64,000 bases of DNA. It comes from DAOPYU01 sp942493245 (lineage in GTDB: Bacteria > Sumerlaeota > Sumerlaeia > UBA8349). Position numbers and translations under genes: made by a program. The stretch lies in NCBI GenBank assembly GCA_942493245.1, contig OW818685.1, forward strand, positions 5,332,001 to 5,396,000, written 5' to 3'. Below, in pieces: positions 42,823-51,707 of the stretch (its first letter is position 1; every line of letters begins with the position of its first letter). The notes under the pieces are model-generated. The model saw only the letters and a list, made by a program, of their open reading frames with translations. It ran no database searches and was not told the origin of the DNA.

Positions 42823-43147
42823 AGCGTCTTCTTGTGCGAGCGTCCCTGTCGGACTACTCTCTCGGAGAATCTGCGCAAGCCGCGACGATTTGTCTGTAAC
42901 ACACGAACAATCAACCACAAAACGCAAAGACGCAGGGACGCCGAGAAGGGCAAAGGGACTCAAGCATGACTTGGAAAAACCCAACAGACCCTGTAAATTT
43001 CCGGGATCTTTGCGTCCTTGCGCCTTTGCGTGAAACTCAGTTGAGGTTTTGTCATGCCTCTCTCACAGGGCAGACACGCAGGTCTGCCCCTACAAACGAG
43101 GCCATTTCGTTTGCGGCTCCGCTGTGCCAGGAGATCTTTGATCTATT
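42823..43147. repeat. Spacer with family F inverted repeat
   Basis: ACCACAAAACGCAAAGACGC at about 42914 faces TTTGCGTCCTTGCGCCTTTG at about 43010, forming family F inverted arms. A CAGACACGCAGGTCTGCCCC palindrome lies at about 43070. No gene is seen. Confidence 0.65.
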
Positions 43148-45793
43148 TTGACACGATTTCGAGAATTGTCTGTGACGACTGCCTCTTTCAGCGCCTCTGA
43201 TCCTTCCGGTTACCGCCGTTCCGCTCTCCTCGAATGGGTCGTGGCGGTACTCGCCTGTGGCGCGCTGGCGGCGTTTTTTTTCCGGGACTTCTGGACCCCC
43301 GCTGTTTTTCTTTCGGCCAACGACATCGCCGCGACCGAGTATCTGCGCTGGGAGTGGGGGTGGAAGTCCTTCTTTGCCACCGGCCATTTGCCCCTCTGGA
43401 ACCCCTTTCTGTTCGGCGGCGGCTATCCCTTCGTGGCGAGTTTTTCCTTTTCGCCGTTCTATCCTCCTGTCTGGCTGTTTCTTGCCTTACCGACTGCGCT
43501 GGCGTTGACCGGGCGGTTGGCGCTGGGCGTGGCGCTGGGTGGGGTCGGGTTTTTCGCGTTTGCCCGCGTCCGGGGGCTGCGGTTTCCCGTGGCGCTGGCC
43601 GCCGCGCTGCTTTATGAATCGGGCGGGCATATCCTCACACTGGCTTTTCCCGGACATTTACAAAAGGTCGAAGCCATCGCATGGCTTCCGTGGGCGATGG
43701 CCGCCTGTGTGATGCTGACCCGCGATGGGCGGATGCGGTGGGCCGTGGGGTTGGGCGTGGCTTGGGCGTTGCAACTGCTGGCCAGCCATTCTCAGATTTT
43801 TTACGCCACGTTCTGGTTGAGCGGGGGGTATCTGGTGAGCGCCACCCTCTGGGGAGGCGAGGGTCGTGCGCGGGGACGCGCTTTGGCGGGGATGCTGGGG
43901 CGTGTGACGCTGGCGGCTCTGGTGGCGGGCGGGTTGTCGGCGGCGCAACTGTGGCCCAGCCTGGACATGGCCTCCGAGTCGAACCGGGGCAGCGGCGGGT
44001 TGCGGTTTGAAGAAGCCTCCGCCGGCGCGTTGCCGATGGAAGAACTGGCCGAACAGGTGTTGCCATCCTTCCGGGGCGATTCGACCAAACGCCTGTTGGC
44101 GCGCAATACCGGTCTGCGCTCCGCAAAACCGCTCCCTTTTCCCTATGTGGGTCGGTGGCACGCGGACGTGGAGGGCAGCGCGCCCGAGCGGCTGGTGAGC
44201 GACTACGCCGGGGTGTGGGCGTTTCTTCTGGCGTTGGGGGGGGTAGTATTGGGTACGGGTCGCGCGCGGTGGTTTTTTCTGGGGGCGGGCGGGACGGCGC
44301 TCTGGGTGTCTGTGGGACACGTCGCGCCCGAGGGGTGGCCCTCCCTGTTTTCGACCCTGTTCCACTGGCTGCCGGGTTTCAACCGTTTCCGCTCCCCTGC
44401 CACGTTTATGATTGTCGCGCATTTTTCTTTTTCCGCGCTCAGCGCCCTGGGGATCGAAGTTCTGATGCGGCGCCTGACGGAAAGACCGGTCGGACGCTCT
44501 GCGCGAACGACCCTGGCGATTCTTTTTCTGGCTGCAATCGTCGCGTTTGTCGTCTGGGGCGGGTTGCGCGCCCGCGAAGTCGGGATTCCGCTGATGGCCC
44601 CGACAAGAGCCGCGTTTATCGAACGCGCCCGCTCGCTCCTGTGGATGCGATCGCTTGAACACGTGGCCCTGTTCTTCGGTTTGGGAAGCGCGCTTCTGGG
44701 GCTGTTGCTGTTCAACCGGGGGATGGCAAAACGACTTCCCGGCAGCGAGACGGTTCTCTTTCTTGCGTTGCTGGGGGTGGTGGTACTCGATCCCCTGAGT
44801 CAGGCGGGGCGCTTTCTCCCCAAGGGAGATACCCGGGCCTACGAACGCACCATCCGAACCGAATGGCCCCACCTGGCCATCCAGGCCGACGCGGGCGATG
44901 CCCTCCTGCCCGGTCTCATGGACGAGGGGAACGAGTTGAACAACTGGCCGCTGCTCAACGAACTGCGGACCGTGTACGGGTACCACCCGGTGGTCTATGG
45001 AGCCTACGCAAAACTCCTCGATGTGTGCGGGTACGACTCAATGACTGTCGCCCGGCTCTTTGCCATCAACTACCGGGTCCGCAACGCGTCGGAACCGATC
45101 CCCGCCGGGTGGCGGGATCTCAAGACCCAGGGAAAGCGCCGGGTTCAGGTGCGCGAGGCAAAAATTCCCTTCGCGCGCCTTCCGCGCCAGGTGGTGGGTC
45201 TCGACGGGTCGTGGGAGCAGCGGAGCAAGGAGGAGTGGAAAGAGTTGCTGACTCCGGAAACGTTCGATCCGGCCCGGCTCACCTGGTGCGAGAACGGGTT
45301 CAACTGGCCGACTCGAACGGATTCGACCGAAGCGTCCTCGATCTCGCTATCCACTCCCTGGCCCGCCGTCCATGCCACAATGCCCCGGCCTGGAGAATTC
45401 GACCTGACGCTCGACAGTACGGCCACGCTGCCGGCCGGTCAGACGTTCTATCCCTGCCTCCTGCCCGTTTCCGCCGGGCGCGGGTGGCGGGTCGAGATGA
45501 ATTCCTCCGATCCGGAACATCCGGAACAGAAACCCGCCGTGGATCTGAAACTCTGGCCCCGGCGTGCCAACGGGTTGTTTGCGCTGGCGCCGGTTCAGCC
45601 GGGGATGCGGACGCGCCTGATCTACGATCCCCAGCCGCAGCGGGTAGGGCTGGCGCTGAGTCTGGCCACCGTGCTGGGGCTTCTGGTGGGCGGGATTCTG
45701 GTTTCGCGGCGGAGAAGGCGGAGAACCTCAGAAGCGCAAACCACAGAAGACTCAGAACGCGCAGAAGAGGACAGGGGGACTCCCCAACCGTAG
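43148..45793 (+). CDS. YfhO-like polytopic membrane protein
   Basis: An 881-residue membrane protein of the YfhO/PMT-related (GT-C-like) group. About a dozen membrane spans alternate with loops; the first loop has the conserved SANDIAATEYLRWEWGWKSF and LPLWNPFLFGGGYPF with acidic residues at the place of the GT-C metal motif. A long C-terminal soluble part (about 560-830) precedes a last membrane span and a charged tail. In Bacillus YfhO adds GlcNAc to lipoteichoic acid; here only a glycosyltransferase-like role at the outer leaflet can be proposed. TTG 43148 is uncertain; GTG 43172 is possible. Confidence 0.75.
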   Translation: MTRFRELSVTTASFSASDPSGYRRSALLEWVVAVLACGALAAFFFRDFWTPAVFLSANDIAATEYLRWEWGWKSFFATGHLPLWNPFLFGGGYPFVASFSFSPFYPPVWLFLALPTALALTGRLALGVALGGVGFFAFARVRGLRFPVALAAALLYESGGHILTLAFPGHLQKVEAIAWLPWAMAACVMLTRDGRMRWAVGLGVAWALQLLASHSQIFYATFWLSGGYLVSATLWGGEGRARGRALAGMLGRVTLAALVAGGLSAAQLWPSLDMASESNRGSGGLRFEEASAGALPMEELAEQVLPSFRGDSTKRLLARNTGLRSAKPLPFPYVGRWHADVEGSAPERLVSDYAGVWAFLLALGGVVLGTGRARWFFLGAGGTALWVSVGHVAPEGWPSLFSTLFHWLPGFNRFRSPATFMIVAHFSFSALSALGIEVLMRRLTERPVGRSARTTLAILFLAAIVAFVVWGGLRAREVGIPLMAPTRAAFIERARSLLWMRSLEHVALFFGLGSALLGLLLFNRGMAKRLPGSETVLFLALLGVVVLDPLSQAGRFLPKGDTRAYERTIRTEWPHLAIQADAGDALLPGLMDEGNELNNWPLLNELRTVYGYHPVVYGAYAKLLDVCGYDSMTVARLFAINYRVRNASEPIPAGWRDLKTQGKRRVQVREAKIPFARLPRQVVGLDGSWEQRSKEEWKELLTPETFDPARLTWCENGFNWPTRTDSTEASSISLSTPWPAVHATMPRPGEFDLTLDSTATLPAGQTFYPCLLPVSAGRGWRVEMNSSDPEHPEQKPAVDLKLWPRRANGLFALAPVQPGMRTRLIYDPQPQRVGLALSLATVLGLLVGGILVSRRRRRRTSEAQTTEDSERAEEDRGTPQP

Positions 45794-45834
45794 CGGTTTC
45801 TGAGTATTCTGTACTCCTGTCTCGCAAAATCGCT

Positions 45835-46175
45835 GTCGTTTGCGTAGATTTTGAGGGAGAATGTATGCAATACGGACCGCAATCCCGATCCGGCCCTAGC
45901 CCTGACAGGGCGGTCCATGCCAGCCCGGGGCAGAGCGAAGCGACGCCCCGGGTCACACGGACCCCTTCCCCTTTAAGGGCTGAAAGCCCGCTCCAGGCGA
46001 AGCGGAACCCAACGGCAGAAACCGTAACCACAAGGATCACGCAAAGGCGCAAAGCTGCAAAGAACCGCAACCGCGCCAATCAGGAGATTGGCGATCCCAG
46101 GGGGGCGCTTTCTTCACAAAAAGCGAAGGCTGCAATTTTCGCGGTTTTATTCGGTTGAGGCTCCGCCGCGCCAAT
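45835..46175 (+). repeat. Composite repeat G, copy 3
   Basis: Closely similar to 39140-39490: TTTGCGTAGATTTTGAGGGA, GCCCTGACAGGGC, GCCCGGGGCAGAGCGAAGCG, AAGGGCTGAAAGCCCGCTCC, CGCCAATCAGGAGATTGGCG and TTCACAAAAAGCGAAGGCTG. It includes a family F-like insertion (ACCACAAGGATCACGCAAAG) that copy 2 lacks, so a repeat has inserted into a repeat. Confidence 0.85.
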
Positions 46176-46230
46176 TATTCTACGGCTCTCTCTTTGCGGT
46201 TGAAACGTTTGAACGAGGTGGAATCTTCCG

Positions 46231-46635
46231 ATGCGATCTGAAAACGACACGTCCGTCCCGCCGACCGAATCCGAAACTCGATCCGCCGAGGTGGGACGTC
46301 TGGGCGAGGATCTGGCGGTCCGGTTCCTGTGGAAGAAGAACTACCGGGTGCTCCACCGGAACTTTCGCGGTCCCCACGGCGAGCTGGACATCATTGCCGA
46401 GCGGTCCGGACGGATCTATTTCATCGAGGTCAAGACCCGCACGTCGCACCGTCTGGGGGAACCGGAGGAGCGGGTGGACGCCCGCAAGCGCCAGCACCTG
46501 CGCGCCACGGCGAACTTCTACCTGGCGCAATTCCCCGAAGCGCCCCCGGCCGGTCACGCGTTTGCCGTGCTCGCGCAGGTGCTGGATGCGGACAACAAGG
46601 TGATTGAGCAGAACCTGTGGGAAGAGGCGTTTTGA
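46231..46635 (+). CDS. yraN: YraN / UPF0102 endonuclease-fold protein
   Basis: A 134-residue protein of the UPF0102 family, a PD-(D/E)xK nuclease-fold group whose substrate is not known. Family signature: GRLGEDLAVRFLWKKNYRVLHRNFR, GELDIIAERSGRIYFIEVKTR with the D...ExK catalytic triad, then RVDARKRQHLRATANFYLAQ. The reading frame ATG 46231 gives a normal length. It is followed 27 bases later by an unrelated exported protein; rnhB and rplS, its neighbours in many bacteria, are not here. Confidence 0.93.
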   Translation: MRSENDTSVPPTESETRSAEVGRLGEDLAVRFLWKKNYRVLHRNFRGPHGELDIIAERSGRIYFIEVKTRTSHRLGEPEERVDARKRQHLRATANFYLAQFPEAPPAGHAFAVLAQVLDADNKVIEQNLWEEAF

Positions 46636-46662
46636 GGGGAAGAAAGTCGAAAGGGGAAGAGT

Positions 46663-47748
46663 ATGAAGAGGGAATCTTTTCTTAAAATTTCGAATGTAGT
46701 CTTGTCGTTGATTCTGCTTTTGTCGTGTTCTGCAATGGGACGTTCGGAGGAAACTCTTGACCAAAAACGGGAAAGGGTTTTTAGAAGTCTGGAGGAGCGC
46801 GCGCGCGAGACACGTGCGGAAGAAGACAAATATTCATCTCTTCCGGTGTTAATGGATGCGGTCAGGAAAAAAAAGGAGATAAAAGGTCGAAGACAAAAAC
46901 TGTCCCCGGAAAAGATGGATCAGATTTTTCCCTACCTCACAGACACGGACCAGAATGTCCGGGGGACGGCATTCGATATGCTGGAGGATGCTGCGTTATC
47001 TACTTCCAACACGGTTGTTCGCCAGATGGCTGTGGAAAGGTTGGTAACAAGCCTTCTGGACCCTTCGTTTCCCACCAACAGGAAAAGTCAGTTACAAGGT
47101 TTCCGGGCAAGCGACTTTTCAGAAAAAGCCAGGAGAGACCTTGTTACCTGGCTGAACGACCATCGCGTGTCAAATGAGACACTCCATGACCCGCGATTAT
47201 TGAAAATGGTTATTTCCTGCGCGGGTACGGCCGATGAAATATCGGCTATTCCCATCCTCAAGGAATTCTACCAGAACGATTCCGATGTTTTTCAGAATCT
47301 GGAAAAGGTGTATGCAAAAGAAAATCCTTATCGGCGTCCAATAGAGAATCCGTGGGAGAATTCCGTCGGTTGGGCATCGGCCCTTGCTCTCGCTCGAATG
47401 GGTGATGGCGAGATGAACACGCTTTGCATCTGGTTGGTAGATTCCTTTCCAGACAAGAACCAGCACAGGTCTCTCTATGGATCTCTGTATTACATAAGAT
47501 CCTCACAGGCCGTCGAGTATCTGAAGGGAAAGATGCTAGACCAGACTCCCGTTCTTCAATACTATGTGGATGGTCCTTCTGGATCTTATGAGACCCAATG
47601 TCCTCTTGGCGACTATGCTTTCAATACACTGAAGGGGATGTTGAATATGGCAGAGCGAGACAAGTTGGAAACCCTATCGCTCCTGGATGCAAAAGAGACT
47701 CTTTCAAAGAAAACGACAGACGAATTGATGGCGGTGATAAAAAAATAG
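46663..47748 (+). CDS. Exported HEAT-like protein of unknown function, low GC
   Basis: A 361-residue protein. The N-terminus (residues 1-25, LKISNVVLSLILLLSCSAMG) is a signal sequence, with LLSC a possible lipobox. The rest is helical and looks like irregular HEAT/armadillo repeats (MDQIFPYLTDTDQNVRGTAFDML, VGWASALALARMGDGEMNTL). The gene is visibly poorer in G+C than its neighbours and uses A/T-ending codons more freely, so it may be a late arrival. A GGGGAAGAG ribosome-binding site precedes ATG 46663. I do not recognise a named family. Confidence 0.7.
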   Translation: MKRESFLKISNVVLSLILLLSCSAMGRSEETLDQKRERVFRSLEERARETRAEEDKYSSLPVLMDAVRKKKEIKGRRQKLSPEKMDQIFPYLTDTDQNVRGTAFDMLEDAALSTSNTVVRQMAVERLVTSLLDPSFPTNRKSQLQGFRASDFSEKARRDLVTWLNDHRVSNETLHDPRLLKMVISCAGTADEISAIPILKEFYQNDSDVFQNLEKVYAKENPYRRPIENPWENSVGWASALALARMGDGEMNTLCIWLVDSFPDKNQHRSLYGSLYYIRSSQAVEYLKGKMLDQTPVLQYYVDGPSGSYETQCPLGDYAFNTLKGMLNMAERDKLETLSLLDAKETLSKKTTDELMAVIKK

Positions 47749-47776
47749 AACGCGAAATAAGAAAGGATGAGGTCTC

Positions 47777-48763
47777 ATGTGTAAAAAACGGGGGTTCATG
47801 GTGATGCTTCTGGTGGGGGTTCTGGCGAGCGTTGCGTTCGGCGAGTACTCGGTTTCGGAATCGCAGAGTTCCAAAACAACCTCGAAGGAATCGAAAAAAG
47901 TCTCGTTGAACGTCGATGGGTGTCGGGTGGAAGCGCGGTTCGAGAAATCGAACACGGACCCGGGCACGTTGACGTTGAATGTCACCGACAAGGGGAAAGA
48001 GAAGGCGCGGACGTTCGTGCTGAAGGGCGCGGAAGTGAACGGCGCGGCGCTTCTCCAGCGTCAGGATCTCTCCGGCTCGGAGAAAGAGGCGGTTCAGGAA
48101 GTTCTAAAAAGCCTGAAACTGTCGGGGGAAACGGGAGAGGCTGAAGAAACGGGCGGGGAGTCCAAAGTCTATGGAGAGGCGCTTCCCCAGACGGGTAGCC
48201 GGGTCATGCTGGCGCCTCCCGATCGAATCTGTCCCGCGTGCGGTCGGCCCTACGATCAGGGTGGGGTGACGGGTGGGGCGGGTCGCGGAGGAAGCGCCAC
48301 CTCCTATGTAAAAGTAGGCGACGCGACGAGCAGTTCCAGCGCGGTGGTTCACCGGGTCCAGAGCAGCGGCTCCACCCAGGTGCAGATTGGCGCGATGGGC
48401 GTGAGCGGGTTTCTCGTTCCGCCTGCTCTGATGGGGAGTCCCCAGGCTGCGGGGGTTGCCGCCGGACCGCAAACCGCCGCGGATTTCCGTCCGGCGCTCC
48501 AGGTTCCCGATTCCCAGTGGGCGACCTTCGAACCGGCGCTTCAGAAGGTTCTGGACGGTCGTTCGGAACAAAAAAGCCTGATGGAAAAGCACCTGAACGG
48601 CCTGGCTCAACAGAGTGAAGACGGCGCGCGAAAAGCGTTGAAGGCTTATAAAGAGAAGGCTCGGGAGAACCGGAAACAGCTCACCGACGCCCGCGAGGCC
48701 CTGCGGAAGACGCTCACGCCCCGTCAGGAAGCGCAGCTGATCCTGTTGGGTGTGCTGGATTGA
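47777..48763 (+). CDS. Exported protein of unknown function with CPxC motif
   Basis: A 328-residue protein with a signal peptide (residues 8-22, MVMLLVGVLASVAFG) and a Ser/Lys-rich region after it. The first half is beta-like and repetitive (VEARFEKSNTDPGTLTLNVT). DRICPACGRPYDQGG in the middle resembles half of a zinc ribbon. A C-terminal helical segment of about 80 residues (LMEKHLNGLAQQSEDGARKA..., ENRKQLTDAREALRKTLTPR) resembles the LTxxQ-containing ends of CpxP/Spy-like chaperones. GAGG precedes ATG 47777. It follows the HEAT-like gene by 28 bases, so they are probably one transcript. Confidence 0.65.
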   Translation: MCKKRGFMVMLLVGVLASVAFGEYSVSESQSSKTTSKESKKVSLNVDGCRVEARFEKSNTDPGTLTLNVTDKGKEKARTFVLKGAEVNGAALLQRQDLSGSEKEAVQEVLKSLKLSGETGEAEETGGESKVYGEALPQTGSRVMLAPPDRICPACGRPYDQGGVTGGAGRGGSATSYVKVGDATSSSSAVVHRVQSSGSTQVQIGAMGVSGFLVPPALMGSPQAAGVAAGPQTAADFRPALQVPDSQWATFEPALQKVLDGRSEQKSLMEKHLNGLAQQSEDGARKALKAYKEKARENRKQLTDAREALRKTLTPRQEAQLILLGVLD

Positions 48764-49178
48764 TTTCAAGAGGGTTGGGAGTGGCGGCAGAACCGTTTTT
48801 CCCTTGAAATTGGGTTGATCTGGGAGGGCGGGTGTCCCGCCCGCCTGAAAGAAAAACCGGCTTATAGCGTTTTCCAAAAGTTTTGTCCAAATGGCGTATG
48901 AATAATTGGCCCCGAAGGGGCCGTCCTTGAGTAGCCGTGGGTGACCGAAGGGAACCCACGGGAAGGAAATTGCAGATTCCGCACCCTGAAGGGGTGCCCC
49001 AACGAAGCATTTACAGGCCGGATTGGGAAACCCCTTCGGGGTTTGATGATTTTGGGGACACATTCCGTGGGTTAAAACCCACGGCTGGCTTGCAGCCTGC
49101 GAAGCACCTCAGGGGCAATCCCTTCGGGATTTCAACGGTCCTTTCGGACAAAACTCTTGAGAAATGCTATATAGGCGC
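48764..49178. repeat. Repeat cluster with family D and family H motifs
   Basis: Family D hairpin at 48821-48850 (GGAGGGCGGGTGTCCCGCCC...), CCCCGAAGGGG near 48913, the family H motif GTAGCCGTGGGTGACCGAAG at 48932 followed by GGAACCCACGG, and CCGTGGGTTAAAACCCACGG at about 49063. No gene is supported between the two convergent genes. Confidence 0.7.
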
Positions 49179-51707
49179 TCAACCGCGGTTTTCACCTGCG
49201 GGAAGCGATTCGCCCGGCTTGAGGAAGGGCACCGTGAACAGGGCGCCGAGCCATCCGCCCGCCATGCCTAACGATGCCGTCAGGCCGATGGCGCGCAGCG
49301 CCGGGTGGGTGGCTAGGGCGAGCGAGCCGAGGCAGAACAGGGTCGTGAGCGCCGAGAGGGTCACGGCGCCTCCGGCGCGGGCCAGATGGCTGTCGGGTTG
49401 TTCGGGGTCGCGCGGTTCGGTCCAGGCGGACGAGAGGAAGATGCTGAAGTCCGCCACCAAGCCGAACACCAGAATGGCCGTGAGGCTGTTCATGAGGTTG
49501 ACGGGTACGCCGCACCACCCCAGTGTGCCGAATGTCCAGACCAGCGCCAGCAGGAAGGGCAACACCAGCACGAGCACCCGCCCCGGATGTCGAACCGAGC
49601 AGAACAGCAGGATCAGCACCAGCGTCAGCGCCAGCAGGCTCATGCGCACCATCTCATGGAGCACCAGATTTCCCATGGTTCGCACAAAGTGACGCCCGCT
49701 GGCCGCATACAGGGTTGGATTGGCGGTGCGCAACTGTTGGATCAGGGCCGGGAAGGTTTCCGGGTCGGCCAGCCGCACGGTGGTCAGAATCAGGGTTTTT
49801 TCCGGGCGAATTGCGATCTGACTCTGGACCAGATCGCGGAAGACCCCGGTCTGGAAATCCACCGGATTGATGGTTCGCGCCGGAGGGGGTTGGCGCAGGG
49901 AATCGAGAAATGGCTGGAAACTCTCGGGTCGCATCCCCAGCTCACGGGCGCTTTCGGCCAACCGTGTCTCGAGCGTGGCAATGCGCGCGGGATTCCAGAA
50001 TCTTTCCCAACGCCAGCGGTTGGCGCTCTGGGTGGCGGGACTGGGGAAAATTTTATCCACGCTGCGGTAGTCGAGGATCTTGCCCTGTTTTTGCATATCC
50101 TCGAGCATGGAAGCGATGCGTTGGTTTTCCTGCAGCGCTTCGCCGGTGTCGCGGGCCGCAACAGCCAGAAACAACCCTTCCAGCGCGCCTTTGAAACTCT
50201 CGCGGACCCGGTCCCAATCGGCGCGAATGGCGGGGGTCATGGCATTGAGTTGTTGCGGGTCGCCCGCGATGCGCAGGCGCGTGAGGCCGGCCCCTGAAAT
50301 CAGTGTCAGGGTCACCAGCCCACAGGCCACGAGGGGCCGGTGGCGATAAACCCAGCGCAGCAGGGCGGGACTCAGACGGTCGGCTGCGACCCAGGGTTTG
50401 CGGATAGGGTTCCGCGTGATGGCGGGAAACAGCAAAGGCAGCGCCAGGATCGCGAAGGCGCTCGACCCGACGATCCCCAGCGCGGCAAACAGACCCAGCT
50501 GGCGGGTGCCGGGCAGGGCTGACAGTTGCATGGTCAGGAAGGCTACCAGCGTTGTGGCCAGGCTCAGAAGCAGTGGACCAACCAGATGCGCCATCAGGGT
50601 GTCGCGCTTGCGGCCCCCTTCCGGGTGGTCGAAGTGGTAGGCCACGTGGACGCCATAGTCCACCGCCACTCCGAGCAACAGCGAGCCGCTTCCGATGGCG
50701 ATGGCCGAGATGCCGGGCAGAAGCCAGGGAATCAGCCCTGCGGCCAGAGCGGCGCCGAAGGTCATGGGCAGGAGCGCCAGAAACGCCAGCAGGGGGCGGC
50801 TGAAGGTCAATAAAATCAAGGTGACGATGGCCAGGACCGAGAGGCTCAAGGTCAGGGCGATGTCGCGCTTGATCCGGCTGGCGTTTTCGAGACTGAAACG
50901 GTGGGCGCCCATCCAGGCCACGCGAATTGCGCCCGGGGCCAGATCCTCTGTGGCCCGTACCGCCGCTTCGGTGGCGCGCACCAGCGTCTGCGTTCGGATG
51001 TCGCCTCCCCCGGCGGGGTGTGCGGGTTTGGCGCGTACCAGTACGTGGCGTCCGTCGGCGGTGGTCAGATGGCCCTGGGTGACCCGTAATTCTCCGTCCG
51101 GGCTGGGCCGCAGGCTTGCGAGACGATCGAGCGCCAGCGAGTCGAACCCGAGCGGGTCGCGCGCAAACGCCCGGGCCAGCAACGGGGCGGGAGATTCTTG
51201 TAAACGGCGTTTCCAGTCGGTCAACGCCTTGTGGATCGCGTCGGAGCTCAGTCGGTTCTCGAAGCGGGCGATGTCCGCTTCGGTGAAGTAATTGGCTTTC
51301 AGCAGGCGCAAATCTTCGTAGGCGGTCAGGCCGTCTTCTTCCGCCAGGCGAGCGAAGACGCGCTCGAACGAACCGTTTTTTTCGAGAGCGTCCGCCAGGT
51401 GGTCGGACGCCGCCAGAAGGAGATCCTCCTGAACGGGCGCCGAATCGTCTGCCAGCCCGACATCGAAATAGAGATAGTCGTAGAAGCCGAAGGCGTCGAG
51501 CATTTCCCGGTACTGGGCCACTTCGGGATCGCTTGACGGCAGAAGATCCAGGATATTTTCATTCCACGGCAGATGGCGCGACGACACCAGCGACGCCACA
51601 AACGCCAACGCCGCCAGTGTCAAAATCAGTCCACGCCAGCGTTGGACCGACGCGAAAAAACGGGATCGGACAGTGCTCGGGGCGGCCTCTGGATCGCGCA
51701 TGGTCAC
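49179..51707 (-). CDS. RND-superfamily exporter (HAE3/MMPL-like)
   Basis: An 842-residue transporter with two repeats, each of a membrane span, a large periplasmic loop (about 65-270 and 470-640) and five clustered spans. This is the single-subunit HAE3/MmpL-like plan (compare HpnN, which exports hopanoids). The first repeat shows AIGSGSLLLGVAVDYGVHVAYHF with the proton-relay Asp; the second has ILVFGLVADFSIFLSSAW. PWNENILDLLPSSDPEV near the N-terminus is typical. GTG 51707 overlaps the upstream lipoprotein stop by four bases. Lipid or lipoprotein export is likely, but the substrate is inferred from family only. Confidence 0.87.
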   Translation of the reverse strand: MTMRDPEAAPSTVRSRFFASVQRWRGLILTLAALAFVASLVSSRHLPWNENILDLLPSSDPEVAQYREMLDAFGFYDYLYFDVGLADDSAPVQEDLLLAASDHLADALEKNGSFERVFARLAEEDGLTAYEDLRLLKANYFTEADIARFENRLSSDAIHKALTDWKRRLQESPAPLLARAFARDPLGFDSLALDRLASLRPSPDGELRVTQGHLTTADGRHVLVRAKPAHPAGGGDIRTQTLVRATEAAVRATEDLAPGAIRVAWMGAHRFSLENASRIKRDIALTLSLSVLAIVTLILLTFSRPLLAFLALLPMTFGAALAAGLIPWLLPGISAIAIGSGSLLLGVAVDYGVHVAYHFDHPEGGRKRDTLMAHLVGPLLLSLATTLVAFLTMQLSALPGTRQLGLFAALGIVGSSAFAILALPLLFPAITRNPIRKPWVAADRLSPALLRWVYRHRPLVACGLVTLTLISGAGLTRLRIAGDPQQLNAMTPAIRADWDRVRESFKGALEGLFLAVAARDTGEALQENQRIASMLEDMQKQGKILDYRSVDKIFPSPATQSANRWRWERFWNPARIATLETRLAESARELGMRPESFQPFLDSLRQPPPARTINPVDFQTGVFRDLVQSQIAIRPEKTLILTTVRLADPETFPALIQQLRTANPTLYAASGRHFVRTMGNLVLHEMVRMSLLALTLVLILLFCSVRHPGRVLVLVLPFLLALVWTFGTLGWCGVPVNLMNSLTAILVFGLVADFSIFLSSAWTEPRDPEQPDSHLARAGGAVTLSALTTLFCLGSLALATHPALRAIGLTASLGMAGGWLGALFTVPFLKPGESLPAGENRG

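Noticed and set aside
45826..46158. Apparent conserved protein starting MQYGPQ, repeated in three places
   Set aside because: It is composite repeat G read in one frame; the frame is not kept between copies and has no ribosome-binding site.
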